In this document: piece by piece, positions 36,242 to 46,814 of the stretch
How the letters are laid out: every line of letters begins with the position of its first letter
Numbering within the stretch: the stretch's first letter is position 1
DNA from: Actinoplanes sp040639655
Lineage (GTDB): Bacteria > Actinomycetota > Actinomycetes > Mycobacteriales > Micromonosporaceae
DNA: 64,000 nt
Assembly (NCBI RefSeq): GCF_040639655.1
Contig: NZ_JBFAAI010000021.1
Span: 62,001 to 126,000 of the forward strand
Reading direction: 5' to 3'
Notes under the pieces: model-generated
The model's input: the letters and a program-made list of their open reading frames with translations, nothing else
Told to the model about the DNA's origin: nothing
The model's database searches: none
Translations under genes and position numbers: made by a program

Positions 36242-36592
36242 GTGACCGAACCCGTGACTACCGGCCCCACCGGCTGGATCACCCTGCCAGATGTGTCCGA
36301 AAAGCTCGGTTTGTCGATCAGCAAGGTGCACCAGCTGATCCGCGAGCGCTCGCTCCTCGCGGTCCGCCGTGACGGCATCCGGGTGGTGCCCGCCGAACTG
36401 GTGGCGAACGAGACCGTGCTCAAGCACCTGCCCGGTGTGCTGACCCTGCTCCATGACGCCGGGTACAACGACGAAGAAGCCCTCCGGTGGCTCTACGAGC
36501 CCGACGAGACGCTCGGCGGCAACGCGGCGATCGCCCTCGGCGGCGACCGGGCACGAGAGGCCAAGCGGCGCGCGCAGGCCCTCGGCTTCTGA
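36242..36592 (+). CDS. Rv2175c-type winged-helix DNA-binding protein
   Basis: 116 residues from GTG 36242. The HTH reads WITLPDVSEKLGLSISKVHQLIRERSLLAVRRDGIRVVPAEL, an excisionase/MerR-like fold; the C-terminal half has GVLTLLHDAGYNDEEALRWLYEPDETL. In Mycobacterium the orthologue binds DNA and is phosphorylated by PknL on an N-terminal Thr; here the N-terminus has Thr-rich TEPVTTGPTG. Likely the kinase target. Confidence 0.87.
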   Translation: MTEPVTTGPTGWITLPDVSEKLGLSISKVHQLIRERSLLAVRRDGIRVVPAELVANETVLKHLPGVLTLLHDAGYNDEEALRWLYEPDETLGGNAAIALGGDRAREAKRRAQALGF

Positions 36593-36637
36593 CCGGGCGG
36601 AAAACCTTCTGCGGGTACGAGGTGGGCGCGGCCGTCC

Positions 36638-37708
36638 TCAGACGGACCGGCGGACCGCCGCGTCGGCCAGCGCGCGGAGCACCGTACGTGCCTCGCCGTC
36701 GATCGGCGCCCGTTCCAGGGCGGCCAGCGCCTCGCCGTTCAGCGTGTCGATGCGGCTCTCGGTCGCGGCCAGCGCCCCGCAGTCCCGGATCATCGCCCGC
36801 AGCCGTTCCACGCCCGCGTCGTCGAGCAGCGGGTCGCCCAGCGAGCGGTCCAGCTCGTCGCGGCCCGCCTCGTCGAGCGCACCGAACGCGCACGCCACCA
36901 GATAGGTCCGCTTGCCCTCGCGCAGATCGTCCCCGGCCGGCTTGCCGGTCTGCGCCGGATCCCCGAACACGCCGAGCACGTCGTCGCGCATCTGGAACGC
37001 CTCGCCGAGCGGCAGCCCGAACGCCGTGTACGAGGTGAGGATCTCCGGGCCGCCCCCGGCGAGTGCCGCGCCCAGCAGCAGCGGGCGTTCCACCGTGTAC
37101 TTCGCGGACTTGAACCGGGCCACCTTGCCGGCCCGCTCCGGCGACGTGTTCCCGGTCGCCTGCGTGTGCACGTCCAGGTACTGCCCGACGGTCACCTCGG
37201 TGCGCATCCGGTCGAAGACCGGCCGGGCCCGGGCCAGGTCGGCCAGCCCCATCCCGGAGGTGTGCAGCAGCTGATCCGACCACACCATGGCGAGGTCGCC
37301 GAGAAGCACCGCCGCCGAGTCACCGAAGCCGGTCGCGGTACCGCGCCATCCCTCCGCCCGGTGCAGCAGCTCGAACCGCCGGTGCACCGACGGCTCCCCG
37401 CGCCGGGTGTCCGACCGGTCCATCAGGTCGTCGTGGATCAGGGCGCTCGCCTGCACCAGCTCCAGCGCCGAGACCGCGGCCACCACCTCGTCCGAGTCGA
37501 CGCCGCCGGCACCCCGGAACCCCCAGTAGGCGAACGCCGGCCGCAGCCGCTTGCCACCACCGAGCACGAACGCCGACACCGCGTCCGCCACCTCGGCCAG
37601 CGCCCGGTCGATCTCCAGCAGGTGGGCCCGCTGGCCACCGAGGAACGCGGAGAGGGCCTTGTCGACACGCGGCCGCAGACCGGCCGACTCGAGCGGAGAA
37701 GTCGTCAC
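36638..37708 (-). CDS. Polyprenyl diphosphate synthase (IdsA-type)
   Basis: 356 residues from GTG 37708. First aspartate-rich motif DDLMDRSDTRRG, second DDVLGVFGD, with GGGKRLRPAFAYWG and GKPAGDDLREGKRTYL. Makes C15-C20 or longer prenyl diphosphates; it could feed the carotenoid pathway whose tailoring genes lie 15 kb away. Orthologue of Rv2173 by context. Product length cannot be read reliably; a geranylgeranyl synthase is favoured. Confidence 0.88.
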   Translation of the reverse strand: MTTSPLESAGLRPRVDKALSAFLGGQRAHLLEIDRALAEVADAVSAFVLGGGKRLRPAFAYWGFRGAGGVDSDEVVAAVSALELVQASALIHDDLMDRSDTRRGEPSVHRRFELLHRAEGWRGTATGFGDSAAVLLGDLAMVWSDQLLHTSGMGLADLARARPVFDRMRTEVTVGQYLDVHTQATGNTSPERAGKVARFKSAKYTVERPLLLGAALAGGGPEILTSYTAFGLPLGEAFQMRDDVLGVFGDPAQTGKPAGDDLREGKRTYLVACAFGALDEAGRDELDRSLGDPLLDDAGVERLRAMIRDCGALAATESRIDTLNGEALAALERAPIDGEARTVLRALADAAVRRSV

Positions 37709-37791
37709 CCTTCGAGACGCTATCTCGTACCGCCGGGACGCGATCGACCAGATCACTCGCTTCCACCCCGCGGTCCGGCCGGCCGGCTCGG

Positions 37792-37797
37792 TAGGGT
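37792..37797 (+). promoter_or_regulatory. -10 box of the leaderless metF promoter
   Basis: TAGGGT ends 6 bases before GTG 37804. Confidence 0.5.
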
Positions 37798-37803
37798 GAC
37801 GGG

Positions 37804-38727
37804 GTGTCTCTCGGTCTACCCTCCCGGCTACCCGGTACGCCGTCCGTCGGCGATCTGATCCGCGACCCGGCGCCGGCGTTCTCCTTCGAGTTCTTCCCGC
37901 CGAAGACGCCGGCCGGTGAGCAGTTGCTCTGGCAGGCGATCCGCGAACTGGAGTCGCTGCGCCCGAGCTTCGTCTCGATCACGTACGGAGCCGGCGGCAC
38001 CACCCGGGACACCACCGTCGCGGTGACCGAACGCGTCGCCACCGAGACCACCCTGCTGCCGATGGCGCACCTCACCGCGGTCGACCACTCGGTCGCCGAG
38101 CTGCGCAACGTCATCGGCCGGCTGGCCGGCGCCGGCATCAGCAACATCCTCGCCGTCCGCGGCGACCCGCCCGGCGACCCGACCGGCGAGTGGGTGCGGC
38201 ACCCCGAGGGCGTCCTGTACGCCGAGGACCTGGTCCGGCTGATCCGCGAGTCCGGCGACTTCAGCGTGGGGGTGGCCGCGTTCCCGTACAAGCACCCGCG
38301 CTCGGCCGACGTGGAGAGCGACACCCGCGCCTTCGTCCGCAAATGCCGGGCCGGCGCGGACTTCGCCATCACCCAGATGTTCTTCGACGCCGACGACTAC
38401 CTGCGCCTGCGCGACCGGGTCGCCGCGGCCGGCTGCGACACCCCGATCCTGCCCGGCGTCATGCCGGTCACCCGGATGGCCACCATCGAACGGTCGACGC
38501 AGCTCTCCGGCGCACCGTTCCCGCCGGCCCTGCTGTCCCGCTTCGAACGGGTCGCCGGCGACGAGGCTGCGGTCCGTGCACTCGGCATCGAGACCTGCGC
38601 CGAAATGTGTGCCCGGCTGCTCGCCGAGGGCGTCCCCGGCATCCACTTCATCACCCTCAACCGCTCCACCGCGACCCGCGAGGTCTGGCAGCACCTGGCC
38701 CCCGCCGAGATCGCCGCCGCCGCCTGA
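37804..38727 (+). CDS. metF: Methylenetetrahydrofolate reductase
   Basis: 307 residues, TIM barrel with EFFPPKTPAGE near the N-terminus, SITYGAGGTTRDT, NILAVRGDPPGD, and ADFAITQMFFD. FAD-dependent reduction of methylene-THF to methyl-THF for methionine synthesis. Orthologue of Rv2172c by context, where cofactor preference differs from E. coli. Two bases separate its stop from the next ATG. Confidence 0.9.
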   Translation: MSLGLPSRLPGTPSVGDLIRDPAPAFSFEFFPPKTPAGEQLLWQAIRELESLRPSFVSITYGAGGTTRDTTVAVTERVATETTLLPMAHLTAVDHSVAELRNVIGRLAGAGISNILAVRGDPPGDPTGEWVRHPEGVLYAEDLVRLIRESGDFSVGVAAFPYKHPRSADVESDTRAFVRKCRAGADFAITQMFFDADDYLRLRDRVAAAGCDTPILPGVMPVTRMATIERSTQLSGAPFPPALLSRFERVAGDEAAVRALGIETCAEMCARLLAEGVPGIHFITLNRSTATREVWQHLAPAEIAAAA

Positions 38728-38729
38728 CC

Positions 38730-39638
38730 ATGACCCCGACCGGCCCGTCGTCACCCTCCGAGCCGCCACCGCCTCGGCCGGCGTCGGCGTCCTCGTCCGG
38801 CCGGCCTGCATCGGCTGCTGTGCCTCCGGCCGCTTCCGCTTCGCCGGCTGCTGTGCCTCCGGCTGCGTCCGCTTCGCCGGCTGCTCTGCCTCCGGCCGCG
38901 GGGTCCGCTTCCCCTGCTGCTCCGTCTCCGGCTGCGGGTTCCGCCTCGCCGCCCGGCACGGGAGCCGTTCTGGGGTGGGACGAGTACGTCGAGGTCTGGT
39001 CGGGGCTCCACGGCGGCTTCGACCCGCGGACCGCCTCCGCTGTGGTTCGCGGGTGGGTGCTCTGGGCGTACCGGATCGGGGTTCTGCTCGGCCGTAACCG
39101 GGTCGCACCGCTCACGGTGACCGTCGCCGGGCTGCTGCTCTGCCTCGCCGTGCCGGTGGTGATCGGACTCGGTGGCCCGGCCGGAATGGTGGCGGGTGCG
39201 GTCCTGGTGCTGCTGGCCGCGATGGCGGACGGGCTCGACGGAGCGGTCGCGGTCGTCACCGGGCGGGTGACCAGGATCGGACATGTGTACGACTCGGTCG
39301 CCGACCGGCTCGGCGAAGCGGCCTGGCTCACCGCGTTCTGGCTGGCCGGAGTGCCTGCCTGGCTCGCCGTCGGGACCGGCGCGGCGAGCTGGCTGCACGA
39401 GTACCTGAGGGCCCGCGCCACCACCGCCGGGATGACCGAGATCGGAGCCGTCACGGTGGGTGAACGCCCGGCCCGCGTCTCGGTTGCCGTCACCGCCCTG
39501 ATCCTCGCGCCGATCGCCGCGCTGCTCGCACCCGCCTGGACCGTCGTGGTCCTCACCGCGGCCGCCGGGATCTGGCTGCTGCTCCAAATCGTCGGCCTGG
39601 TCCAGCTGACCACCGCGGTCCACACCGCCCTGCGCTGA
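38730..39638 (+). CDS. CDP-alcohol phosphatidyltransferase with a repetitive N-terminal region
   Basis: 302 residues. The first ~75 are an Ala/Ser/Pro low-complexity region encoded by a minisatellite. The membrane domain has six hydrophobic segments and the CDP-alcohol motif DGxxAxx(8)GxxxDxxxD in DGAVAVVTGRVTRIGHVYDSVAD; the usual Arg after Ala is Val. Transfers a phosphoalcohol from a CDP-lipid donor; the exact lipid is unknown. Confidence 0.82.
   Translation: MTPTGPSSPSEPPPPRPASASSSGRPASAAVPPAASASPAAVPPAASASPAALPPAAGSASPAAPSPAAGSASPPGTGAVLGWDEYVEVWSGLHGGFDPRTASAVVRGWVLWAYRIGVLLGRNRVAPLTVTVAGLLLCLAVPVVIGLGGPAGMVAGAVLVLLAAMADGLDGAVAVVTGRVTRIGHVYDSVADRLGEAAWLTAFWLAGVPAWLAVGTGAASWLHEYLRARATTAGMTEIGAVTVGERPARVSVAVTALILAPIAALLAPAWTVVVLTAAAGIWLLLQIVGLVQLTTAVHTALR
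38814..38951 (+). repeat. In-frame minisatellite, 33/36-bp units, 4 copies
   Basis: Units begin at 38814, 38847, 38880 and 38916 with GCTGCT...CCTCCGGC...TCCGCTTC. Each adds 11 or 12 residues (AAVPPAASASP-like). Length variation would preserve frame. Confidence 0.85.
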
Positions 39639-39770
39639 GGCACCCGCGTTTTATTCAGTTGTCGGTGATCGATGTCGCGCCTATTTTTTCCTCAGCGGAT
39701 CCGGCCGGGGTGGAACGCCTCTGAGCTGTGATTTCGCTATTGCGCAAACGATTTTCCGGGGGGTGACGAA

Positions 39771-40208
39771 ATGAGTGCGGTTCTGGTTCTGAACGCCGAC
39801 TGCGGGCCGCTGCACCGGGTCAGCCTCCGGCACGCGATCCGGATGCTGTTCCGTCAGGTCGCCGTGGTTCACGAGGCCCAGCCGGACACGCGGATCGGGG
39901 TCTACCCGGTGCCGACCGTGGTGCGGCTGGTCTCCTATGTGGTGACGCGGTGGCGGCGCGGGCGGGGTCCGGGCTGGTCGCGGGCCGGTGTGCTGGTGCG
40001 GGACGGGCGGAGGTGCGCCTACTGCGGTGCTGCCGCCTCGACCATCGACCACGTGCTGCCGCGGTCCCGTGGCGGCCGTAACGAGTGGCTGAACACCGTG
40101 GCGGCCTGCGAACGCTGCAACAACCGCAAGGGCGACCGTACCCCCGCCGAAGCGCGCATGCCGCTGCGGACGACGCCGTTCGCCCCGGTCTGGACGGCGT
40201 TTCTCTGA
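39771..40208 (+). CDS. HNH endonuclease family protein
   Basis: 145 residues. HNH module with zinc ligands: RRCAYCGAAASTIDHVLPRSRGG then NEWLNTVAACERCNNRKGDRTP. The N-terminal 60 residues resemble actinobacterial small HNH proteins. Likely a metal-dependent nuclease, with no phage or restriction genes beside it, so a cellular housekeeping or repair role is possible. Confidence 0.87.
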   Translation: MSAVLVLNADCGPLHRVSLRHAIRMLFRQVAVVHEAQPDTRIGVYPVPTVVRLVSYVVTRWRRGRGPGWSRAGVLVRDGRRCAYCGAAASTIDHVLPRSRGGRNEWLNTVAACERCNNRKGDRTPAEARMPLRTTPFAPVWTAFL

Positions 40209-40283
40209 TCCGGTCCGCCGAGCCGGTCCATTGCGGACCTTGCCTCGGCGGCGTATTCCCCTCTACTTTCCTCCATCGGCGGC

Positions 40284-40412
40284 CGGCGGGTTTACACGGG
40301 GACCCGCCGGCCGCCCCCTTCGTCGCCGCCGGATTGCACGCATGGCCCGCCGGCCGCCCTCTTCGTAGTCGGCGGGCTTGCACGGATGCCCGCCGGCCGC
40401 TCTCTTCGTCGC
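40284..40412. repeat. Array of three 43-bp tandem repeats, two with clear hairpin arms
   Basis: Units start exactly at 40284, 40327 and 40370. Units 1 and 3 run CGGCGGG, loop with TTnCACG, CCCGCCGGCCGC, then CTTCGTCG; unit 2 has a degenerate left arm (CGCCGGATTG). Fills the gap between the HNH gene and the HTH gene; no spacer between units. Confidence 0.85.
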
Positions 40413-40454
40413 CGGCATTTTTCTGTCGCCGGTAACTGAAGCGGGAGCTGTTAG

Positions 40455-40473
40455 TGTCAACGTAAGTTTGACA
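40455..40473. promoter_or_regulatory. Palindrome before the HTH gene
   Basis: TGTCAA, seven bases, TTGACA: perfect 6-bp arms, ending 5 bases before GTG 40478. TTGACA on the plus strand is also a -35 consensus, but the gene start is too near for that use. Confidence 0.6.
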
Positions 40474-40477
40474 ACTT

Positions 40478-40981
40478 GTGGGGGTTGCCTTGGCAGAACT
40501 GGAGGGGCTGCGCGGCATCCGGGCCCGGCGAGCCGCTCTCGACGCCGAGGAACTGGAGTTGATCGACCGGGCCCGGCGTTCCGGCGGGACCTGGCCGGAG
40601 ATCGCGGCGGCGCTCGGTCTCGGCAGCCGCCAGGCGGCGGAGCAACGCCGCCTCCGACTGGCCCGGGCGGCGGAGCGCGACTCGCTGCCGCGTCGTTGGG
40701 AGCTCGATCAGGCGTACGGGCGAAGTGCCGTTGATCTTCGGAAATGTGCTGTGGAGCTGCACCGGAGGATCGGCGCGGACCGGCGCTGGGACGACCGCTT
40801 CCGTCGGGCGGCCCTGGTCCGGGAGACGCTCGCGGCCGCCCCCGACGCCCCCGCCGGTGCTCTCCACGATCTGGTCACCGTGGTCCTGGCCGATCTGGCA
40901 GCTCCGGACGTGCCCGTCCTTCCCGGTCCGCTGCGTGCGGCGGTCAACCGCCTGCGCGGGGCCGCTGCGAGCTATACTTGA
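40478..40981 (+). CDS. HTH-domain protein of unknown function
   Basis: 167 residues from GTG 40478; a TTG 12 bases later is possible. N-terminal sigma-like HTH: ELELIDRARRSGGTWPEIAAALGLGSRQAAEQRRLRL, then an arginine-rich helical C-terminal half (DDRFRRAALVRETLAAAP). Proteins of this shape are small DNA-binding regulators. A palindrome sits at its start, so autoregulation is likely. Confidence 0.7.
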   Translation: MGVALAELEGLRGIRARRAALDAEELELIDRARRSGGTWPEIAAALGLGSRQAAEQRRLRLARAAERDSLPRRWELDQAYGRSAVDLRKCAVELHRRIGADRRWDDRFRRAALVRETLAAAPDAPAGALHDLVTVVLADLAAPDVPVLPGPLRAAVNRLRGAAASYT

Positions 40982-41012
40982 GTCGATTGCCCTCAACTAT
41001 GCCCAGCGGGCA

Positions 41013-42415
41013 TCATCGCTGAGCGCTGCCGAGGCCCCTGAGGTAGGTGAGGACGTCGGCCGGGTCATGGGTGGCACAGCCGATGTAGTTGTCCGGCCGG
41101 ACCAGGAAGAGCGTCGGTGTGGCCGTGTCGTACATCGCGGCCGCCTCGGTCACATGACGGACCGGAACCGGAAGCTCCGGCAGCTCTCCGGTCCAGCCGA
41201 CAGCCAGCAGGGTGGCGTGCGGCCCCGCAGCAGGTCGAAGACGCGGCTGTTCGTGAGCGGCGCGTCCGGGGCACGGTCGCCGGCCCGTACCGCACCGGGT
41301 TGTGGCCGATGTTCCGCCGCCAGGGTCGTGCCCCGGTAGTTCAGGGACAGCTGCCGCAGTACGGGGTCGTCCCGGCGCATGGCGTCCTCCTCACCGTCGG
41401 CGTGGCGCCGGTGCAGCCGGGTGCTGATGCCGAGGACGGCCGCAGCGACCGGCAGGCGTTCCTCCTCGTAGGTGTCGAGGATCGTGGAACTGCCGGTGGC
41501 GAGCTTCCAGCCGAGGTTGTAAGCGTCCTGGATGCCGGTGTTCAGTCCTTGCCCACCGGCCGGTGAGTGCACGTGGGCGGCGTCGCCGGCGAGGAAGACG
41601 TCGCCGTCGCGGAAGCGGGACGCCATCCGGACGTTGGCGCGGTACTCGGACGTCCACCCCACCTCCGTCACGGTGATCGACGGGTCGACGGCGGCCACGA
41701 GCCCGGCAGGGGAGAGCGGCGACGCCGGTGCGGTGAGCTGGAACCAGTCGGTGCCCGGCAGTGGGCACAACCCGAGGCGGAAGGTGCGCTCCGGGCCCGG
41801 CCACACGTGCCAGTGGTCGCGGTCCAGGCCGGTCAGGCGGACGTCGGCAACGAGCATCCGCTCCTCCTCGTGGGTCTCGCCCTCGAAGCCGATGCCGAGC
41901 AGCTTGCGGACGGTGCTGCCGCCCCCGTCGGCGCCCACCACGTACCGCGCGTCGACCGTCTCCCCGGTGTCCAGGGTGACCCGCATGCCGCCGTCGATCC
42001 GGGTGAGGCCGGTCAGGCCGGTGCCGAGTTCGACCGCGATGCCGTCGGCGAGCAGTTCCGAGGTCCGCCACTGCGGGATCATCAACAGGTTCGGATACGG
42101 CACGGACGGCACCGGGTCGTGCAACTCGTCGAGGCGGAACTCGTGGGTGCCGCCACCGGGCAGATGGGCCCGCAGCGGCGGGTAGGCACCGCCGGCGGCC
42201 AGGAACCGGGAGATCAGGCCGAGGTCGTCGAGGATCTCCAGGGTGCGCGGCTGGAGCCCTTTGGCGCGGGAACCGTCGAACAGCTTTGGTGACCTGTCCA
42301 CGATCCGGTAGGGCAGGCCGTACCGGCCGAGCTGGCGGGCGAGCGTGAGGCCGGTCGGGCCGGCGCCCACGATCACGGTCAGCCCCGTCTCGGTGAATAT
42401 TAATTCAGTGAACAT
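41013..42415 (-). pseudogene. FAD-dependent aromatic monooxygenase with a frameshift
   Basis: From ATG 42415 the protein runs for ~420 residues with FAD motif GAGPTGL, DG motif GADGGGSTVRKLLG, and GD motif FLAGDAAHVHSPAGGQGLN. The frame stops at 41150, but one frame over the sequence continues as PHATLLAVGWTGEL ... TPTLFLVRPDNYIGCA to TGA 41013, the normal C-terminal thioredoxin-like domain. A single base is missing in the C-run near 41222-41227 (GGCCCCGC). Either a recent mutation or a sequencing error. Confidence 0.85.
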
Positions 42416-42422
42416 AAATTCA
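42394..42422. promoter_or_regulatory. Tandem TetR operators
   Basis: Two 14-bp half-palindromic sites, TGAATATTAATTCA and TGAACATAAATTCA, lie 15 bases apart (42394-42407 and 42409-42422). They cover the monooxygenase start codon and its upstream region and are AT-rich against the background. Confidence 0.75.
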
Positions 42423-42438
42423 CCGTACGGCCGGCTGA

Positions 42439-42444
42439 TAATCT
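42439..42444 (+). promoter_or_regulatory. -10 box of a leaderless TetR promoter
   Basis: TAATCT ends 7 bases before GTG 42452. Confidence 0.5.
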
Positions 42445-42451
42445 CCGTCAA

Positions 42452-43039
42452 GTGGTGATGGGCACGCGAAAGCAGCAGGCGGCACAGACCGAGGCGGAAC
42501 TGAAGGCGGCCGCGATCCGGGTGTTCGAGCGGGTGGGCTACCTGAACACCAAGATCACCGACATCACGGCCGAGGCCGGGCGCGCGACCGGATCGTTCTA
42601 CAAGCACTTCGCGAGCAAGGAGAAACTGCTCGAGTCGCTGCTGGCCGACCTGCTCGCCGAGGGGGACGCGAACGCGGAGCTCCCCAGCCACCTGGACGAC
42701 TTCCGGGACCGGGAGGCGGTCCGCTGGCACGTCGCGGTCTTCTGGGACTTCTACGGCCGGCACCGGGCGGTGATGTCGGCGCTGCAGCAGGCCGCGATCG
42801 TCGACGAGGAGTTCGCGCGGCGCAGCCGGGAGATGCTCGAACCGGACCTGCACCACATCGCCGGCCATCTAGCCGGTCTCGACCTGCCGGGGGACCCGCT
42901 GGTCGCGGCGTCGTTCTTCACCGCGACACTCTCGTCCGTGGCCGCCGGCTGGTTCGCCGGCACGGGCCCGGCCGCCGGCGAGCGGGAGATCATCGAGAGC
43001 CTGACGACGTTCCTGCACCAGGGCCTGGGCGCCCGCTGA
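42452..43039 (+). CDS. TetR family regulator of the monooxygenase
   Basis: 195 residues. HTH: AAIRVFERVGYLNTKITDITAEAGRATGSFYKHFASKEKL. C-terminal ligand domain with the SREMLEPDLHHIAGHLAG block. It faces the broken monooxygenase over an operator-bearing 36-base gap. Probably senses the aromatic substrate; if the enzyme is dead it has lost its role here. Confidence 0.9.
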   Translation: MVMGTRKQQAAQTEAELKAAAIRVFERVGYLNTKITDITAEAGRATGSFYKHFASKEKLLESLLADLLAEGDANAELPSHLDDFRDREAVRWHVAVFWDFYGRHRAVMSALQQAAIVDEEFARRSREMLEPDLHHIAGHLAGLDLPGDPLVAASFFTATLSSVAAGWFAGTGPAAGEREIIESLTTFLHQGLGAR

Positions 43040-43061
43040 CACAGAGCCCTCCGTTGCGAGA

Positions 43062-43200
43062 CCGCTGTCCCAGCACCCGGCCCCAGCCAGCTGCGCAAGG
43101 CCGCTGTCTCAGCGCCCTTAAGACAACGCTGGTGTCCAGCCGGTTTTGGTGGCTGTGCGGGGCCGCTGTCTCAGGGGGTTGAGGCAGCGGTGGTGTCCGG
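43062..43200 (+). repeat. Dispersed multi-hairpin repeat, copy B
   Basis: Contains the CGCTGTCTCAG...AGACAACG, CCAGCCGGTTTTGGTGGCTG and GGCCGCTGTCTCAGG...GAGGCAGCGG hairpins in the same order as copy A, preceded by a partial extra copy. Lies between the convergent TetR and sdhB genes. Confidence 0.8.
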
Positions 43201-43230
43201 CTGGGGGTGGGTGGAATGGGTGGAAGATGC

Positions 43231-43262
43231 GGATGCCCGGCACGTCGTCGTGCCGGGCATCC
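43231..43262. terminator. sdh operon terminator hairpin 2
   Basis: GGATGCCCGGCACG, TCGT loop, CGTGCCGGGCATCC: 14-bp perfect stem. Confidence 0.8.
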
Positions 43263-43273
43263 GGAGAGAGCCG

Positions 43274-43303
43274 GGTACCGGGCACGCCGTTGTGCCCGGT
43301 ACC
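43274..43303. terminator. sdh operon terminator hairpin 1
   Basis: GGTACCGGGCAC, six-base loop, GTGCCCGGTACC: 12-bp perfect stem, 18 bases beyond the sdhB stop. The second hairpin follows, giving a double terminator. Confidence 0.8.
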
Positions 43304-43320
43304 TGGAGTCGCGGAAGCGA

Positions 43321-44063
43321 TCAGTGCTTGGTGATCGCCTTGCGGTAGTCGCTGTTGAGGCGGCCGATGAGGCTCAGCGGAATGCCCTTGGGGCAGACCG
43401 TGGTGCACTCGCCGGCGTTGGTGCAGCCACCGAAACCGGCGTCGTCCTGCGCCTGGAGCATGTCGATGACGCGGCTGTCACGTTCGGGCTGGCCCTGCGG
43501 CAGCAGACCGAGGTGCGCGATCTTCGCGGCGGTGTACAGCATCGACGAGCCGTTGGGGCAGGCCGCCACACAGGCGCCGCAGCCGATGCAGGTGGCCGCC
43601 TCGAACGCGGCGTCCGCGTCCTTCTTCGGCACCGGCGTGGCGTGGGCGTCCGGGGCGGTGCCGGTGGGGGCGGTGATGTAGCCACCCGCCTGGATGATCT
43701 TGTCGAACGCGCTGCGGTCGACGACGAGGTCCTTGATGACCGGGAAGGCCGAGGCGCGCCACGGCTCGACGTCGATCGTGTCGCCGTCCTTGAACTTGCG
43801 CATGTGCAGCTGGCACACCGTGGTGGCCTTCTCCGGGCCGTGTGCCACGCCGTTGACCACCATGCTGCACATGCCGCAGATGCCCTCGCGGCAGTCGTGG
43901 TCGAACGCGATCGGGTCGTCGCCGTTGAGAATCAGCGTCTCGTTGAGTACGTCGATCATCTCGAGGAACGACGCGTCGGGGGAGATGCCCTTGACGTCGT
44001 AGGTGACCATCTTCCCGGCAGCCGAGGGGCCGGCCTGACGCCACACCCTGACCTTGATGTCCA

Positions 44064-44064
<1 letters not shown>
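43321..44064 (-). CDS. sdhB: Succinate dehydrogenase iron-sulfur subunit
   Basis: 247 residues from ATG 44064, overlapping the sdhA stop (TAATG). Three iron-sulfur clusters: CREGICGMC ... C for [2Fe-2S], CIGCGACVAAC for [4Fe-4S], and CTNAGECTTVCPKG for the last. Carries electrons from SdhA to menaquinone through SdhC. Confidence 0.95.
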
Positions 44065-46013
<1,949 letters not shown>

Positions 46014-46015
46014 GA

Positions 46016-46756
46016 TCAACCCACCAATCCGGTCAGGACCGCGACGGGCACCGACAGGTACATCGCGACGAGGATCACCGAGAGGGTCAGCGCGATGGCC
46101 TGGGCCCGGCGCTCGCCCTTGGTCGTCTGCTGGCCGAGCGTGCGGAACGCGCTCCAGATGCCGTGCCGCAGGTGGAAGCCGACGGCCACTACGGAGACGA
46201 CGTAGAAGAGCGTCACGTACCAGCGCTCGGGAGCGAAGTCGGCGATCACCCGGGCGGACGGGTCCGAGTCGCCGCCCTCCGGGTTCAGGTGGCCCGTGGT
46301 CAGGTCGAGGATGTGGTAGACCACGAACAGCAGGATGATCACACCACCCCAGCGCATGGTGCGCGCGGCGTAACTGCCCTGGATCTTCGGCCGGTGCGCG
46401 TACTTGACCGGGCGCGCCTTGCGGGCGCGGACGGTCAGGACGGTCGCCGCCCAGATGTGCAGGCCGATCGCGACCAGCAGGCCGACCCGCTGGATCCAGA
46501 GGAACCACGCGTGCGGCAGCAGGGGCGTGCCGAGCCCTCGCAGCCATTCCGCGTAGTGGTCGAAGTCCGTCGTGCCCACGAAGAGCTTGAGGTTGCCCGC
46601 CGCGTGCGCGAAGAGGAACAGGACCAGCAGCGCGCCGCTGACCGCCATGATCACTTTGAGGATGACCGACGAGGGCCGGACCGACTTCCGCGGCGTGGGG
46701 CGTGCCGTCGCACCCGCCGCGTTGGTCGTCTTCGGAATAGGAGTGTCTACCGCCAC
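46016..46756 (-). CDS. sdhC: Succinate dehydrogenase cytochrome b subunit
   Basis: 246 residues from GTG 46756, with a minus-strand TACCTT -10 box 7 bases before. About five transmembrane helices with haem-ligand His in FAHAAGN, GLHIWAA, YHILD and GFHLRHG. Fused-type anchor of the b558 class, so no sdhD is needed. It binds two haems and menaquinone. Confidence 0.92.
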   Translation of the reverse strand: MAVDTPIPKTTNAAGATARPTPRKSVRPSSVILKVIMAVSGALLVLFLFAHAAGNLKLFVGTTDFDHYAEWLRGLGTPLLPHAWFLWIQRVGLLVAIGLHIWAATVLTVRARKARPVKYAHRPKIQGSYAARTMRWGGVIILLFVVYHILDLTTGHLNPEGGDSDPSARVIADFAPERWYVTLFYVVSVVAVGFHLRHGIWSAFRTLGQQTTKGERRAQAIALTLSVILVAMYLSVPVAVLTGLVG

Positions 46757-46814
46757 AAGCTGAAAGGTAGAAAGTCTCTGGCCATTCGTCTAATGCATGC
46801 TGGTGCCCGCCTCC

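Noticed and set aside
40284..40412. CRISPR array
   Set aside because: Three contiguous 43-bp units with no unique spacers and no cas genes in the window.
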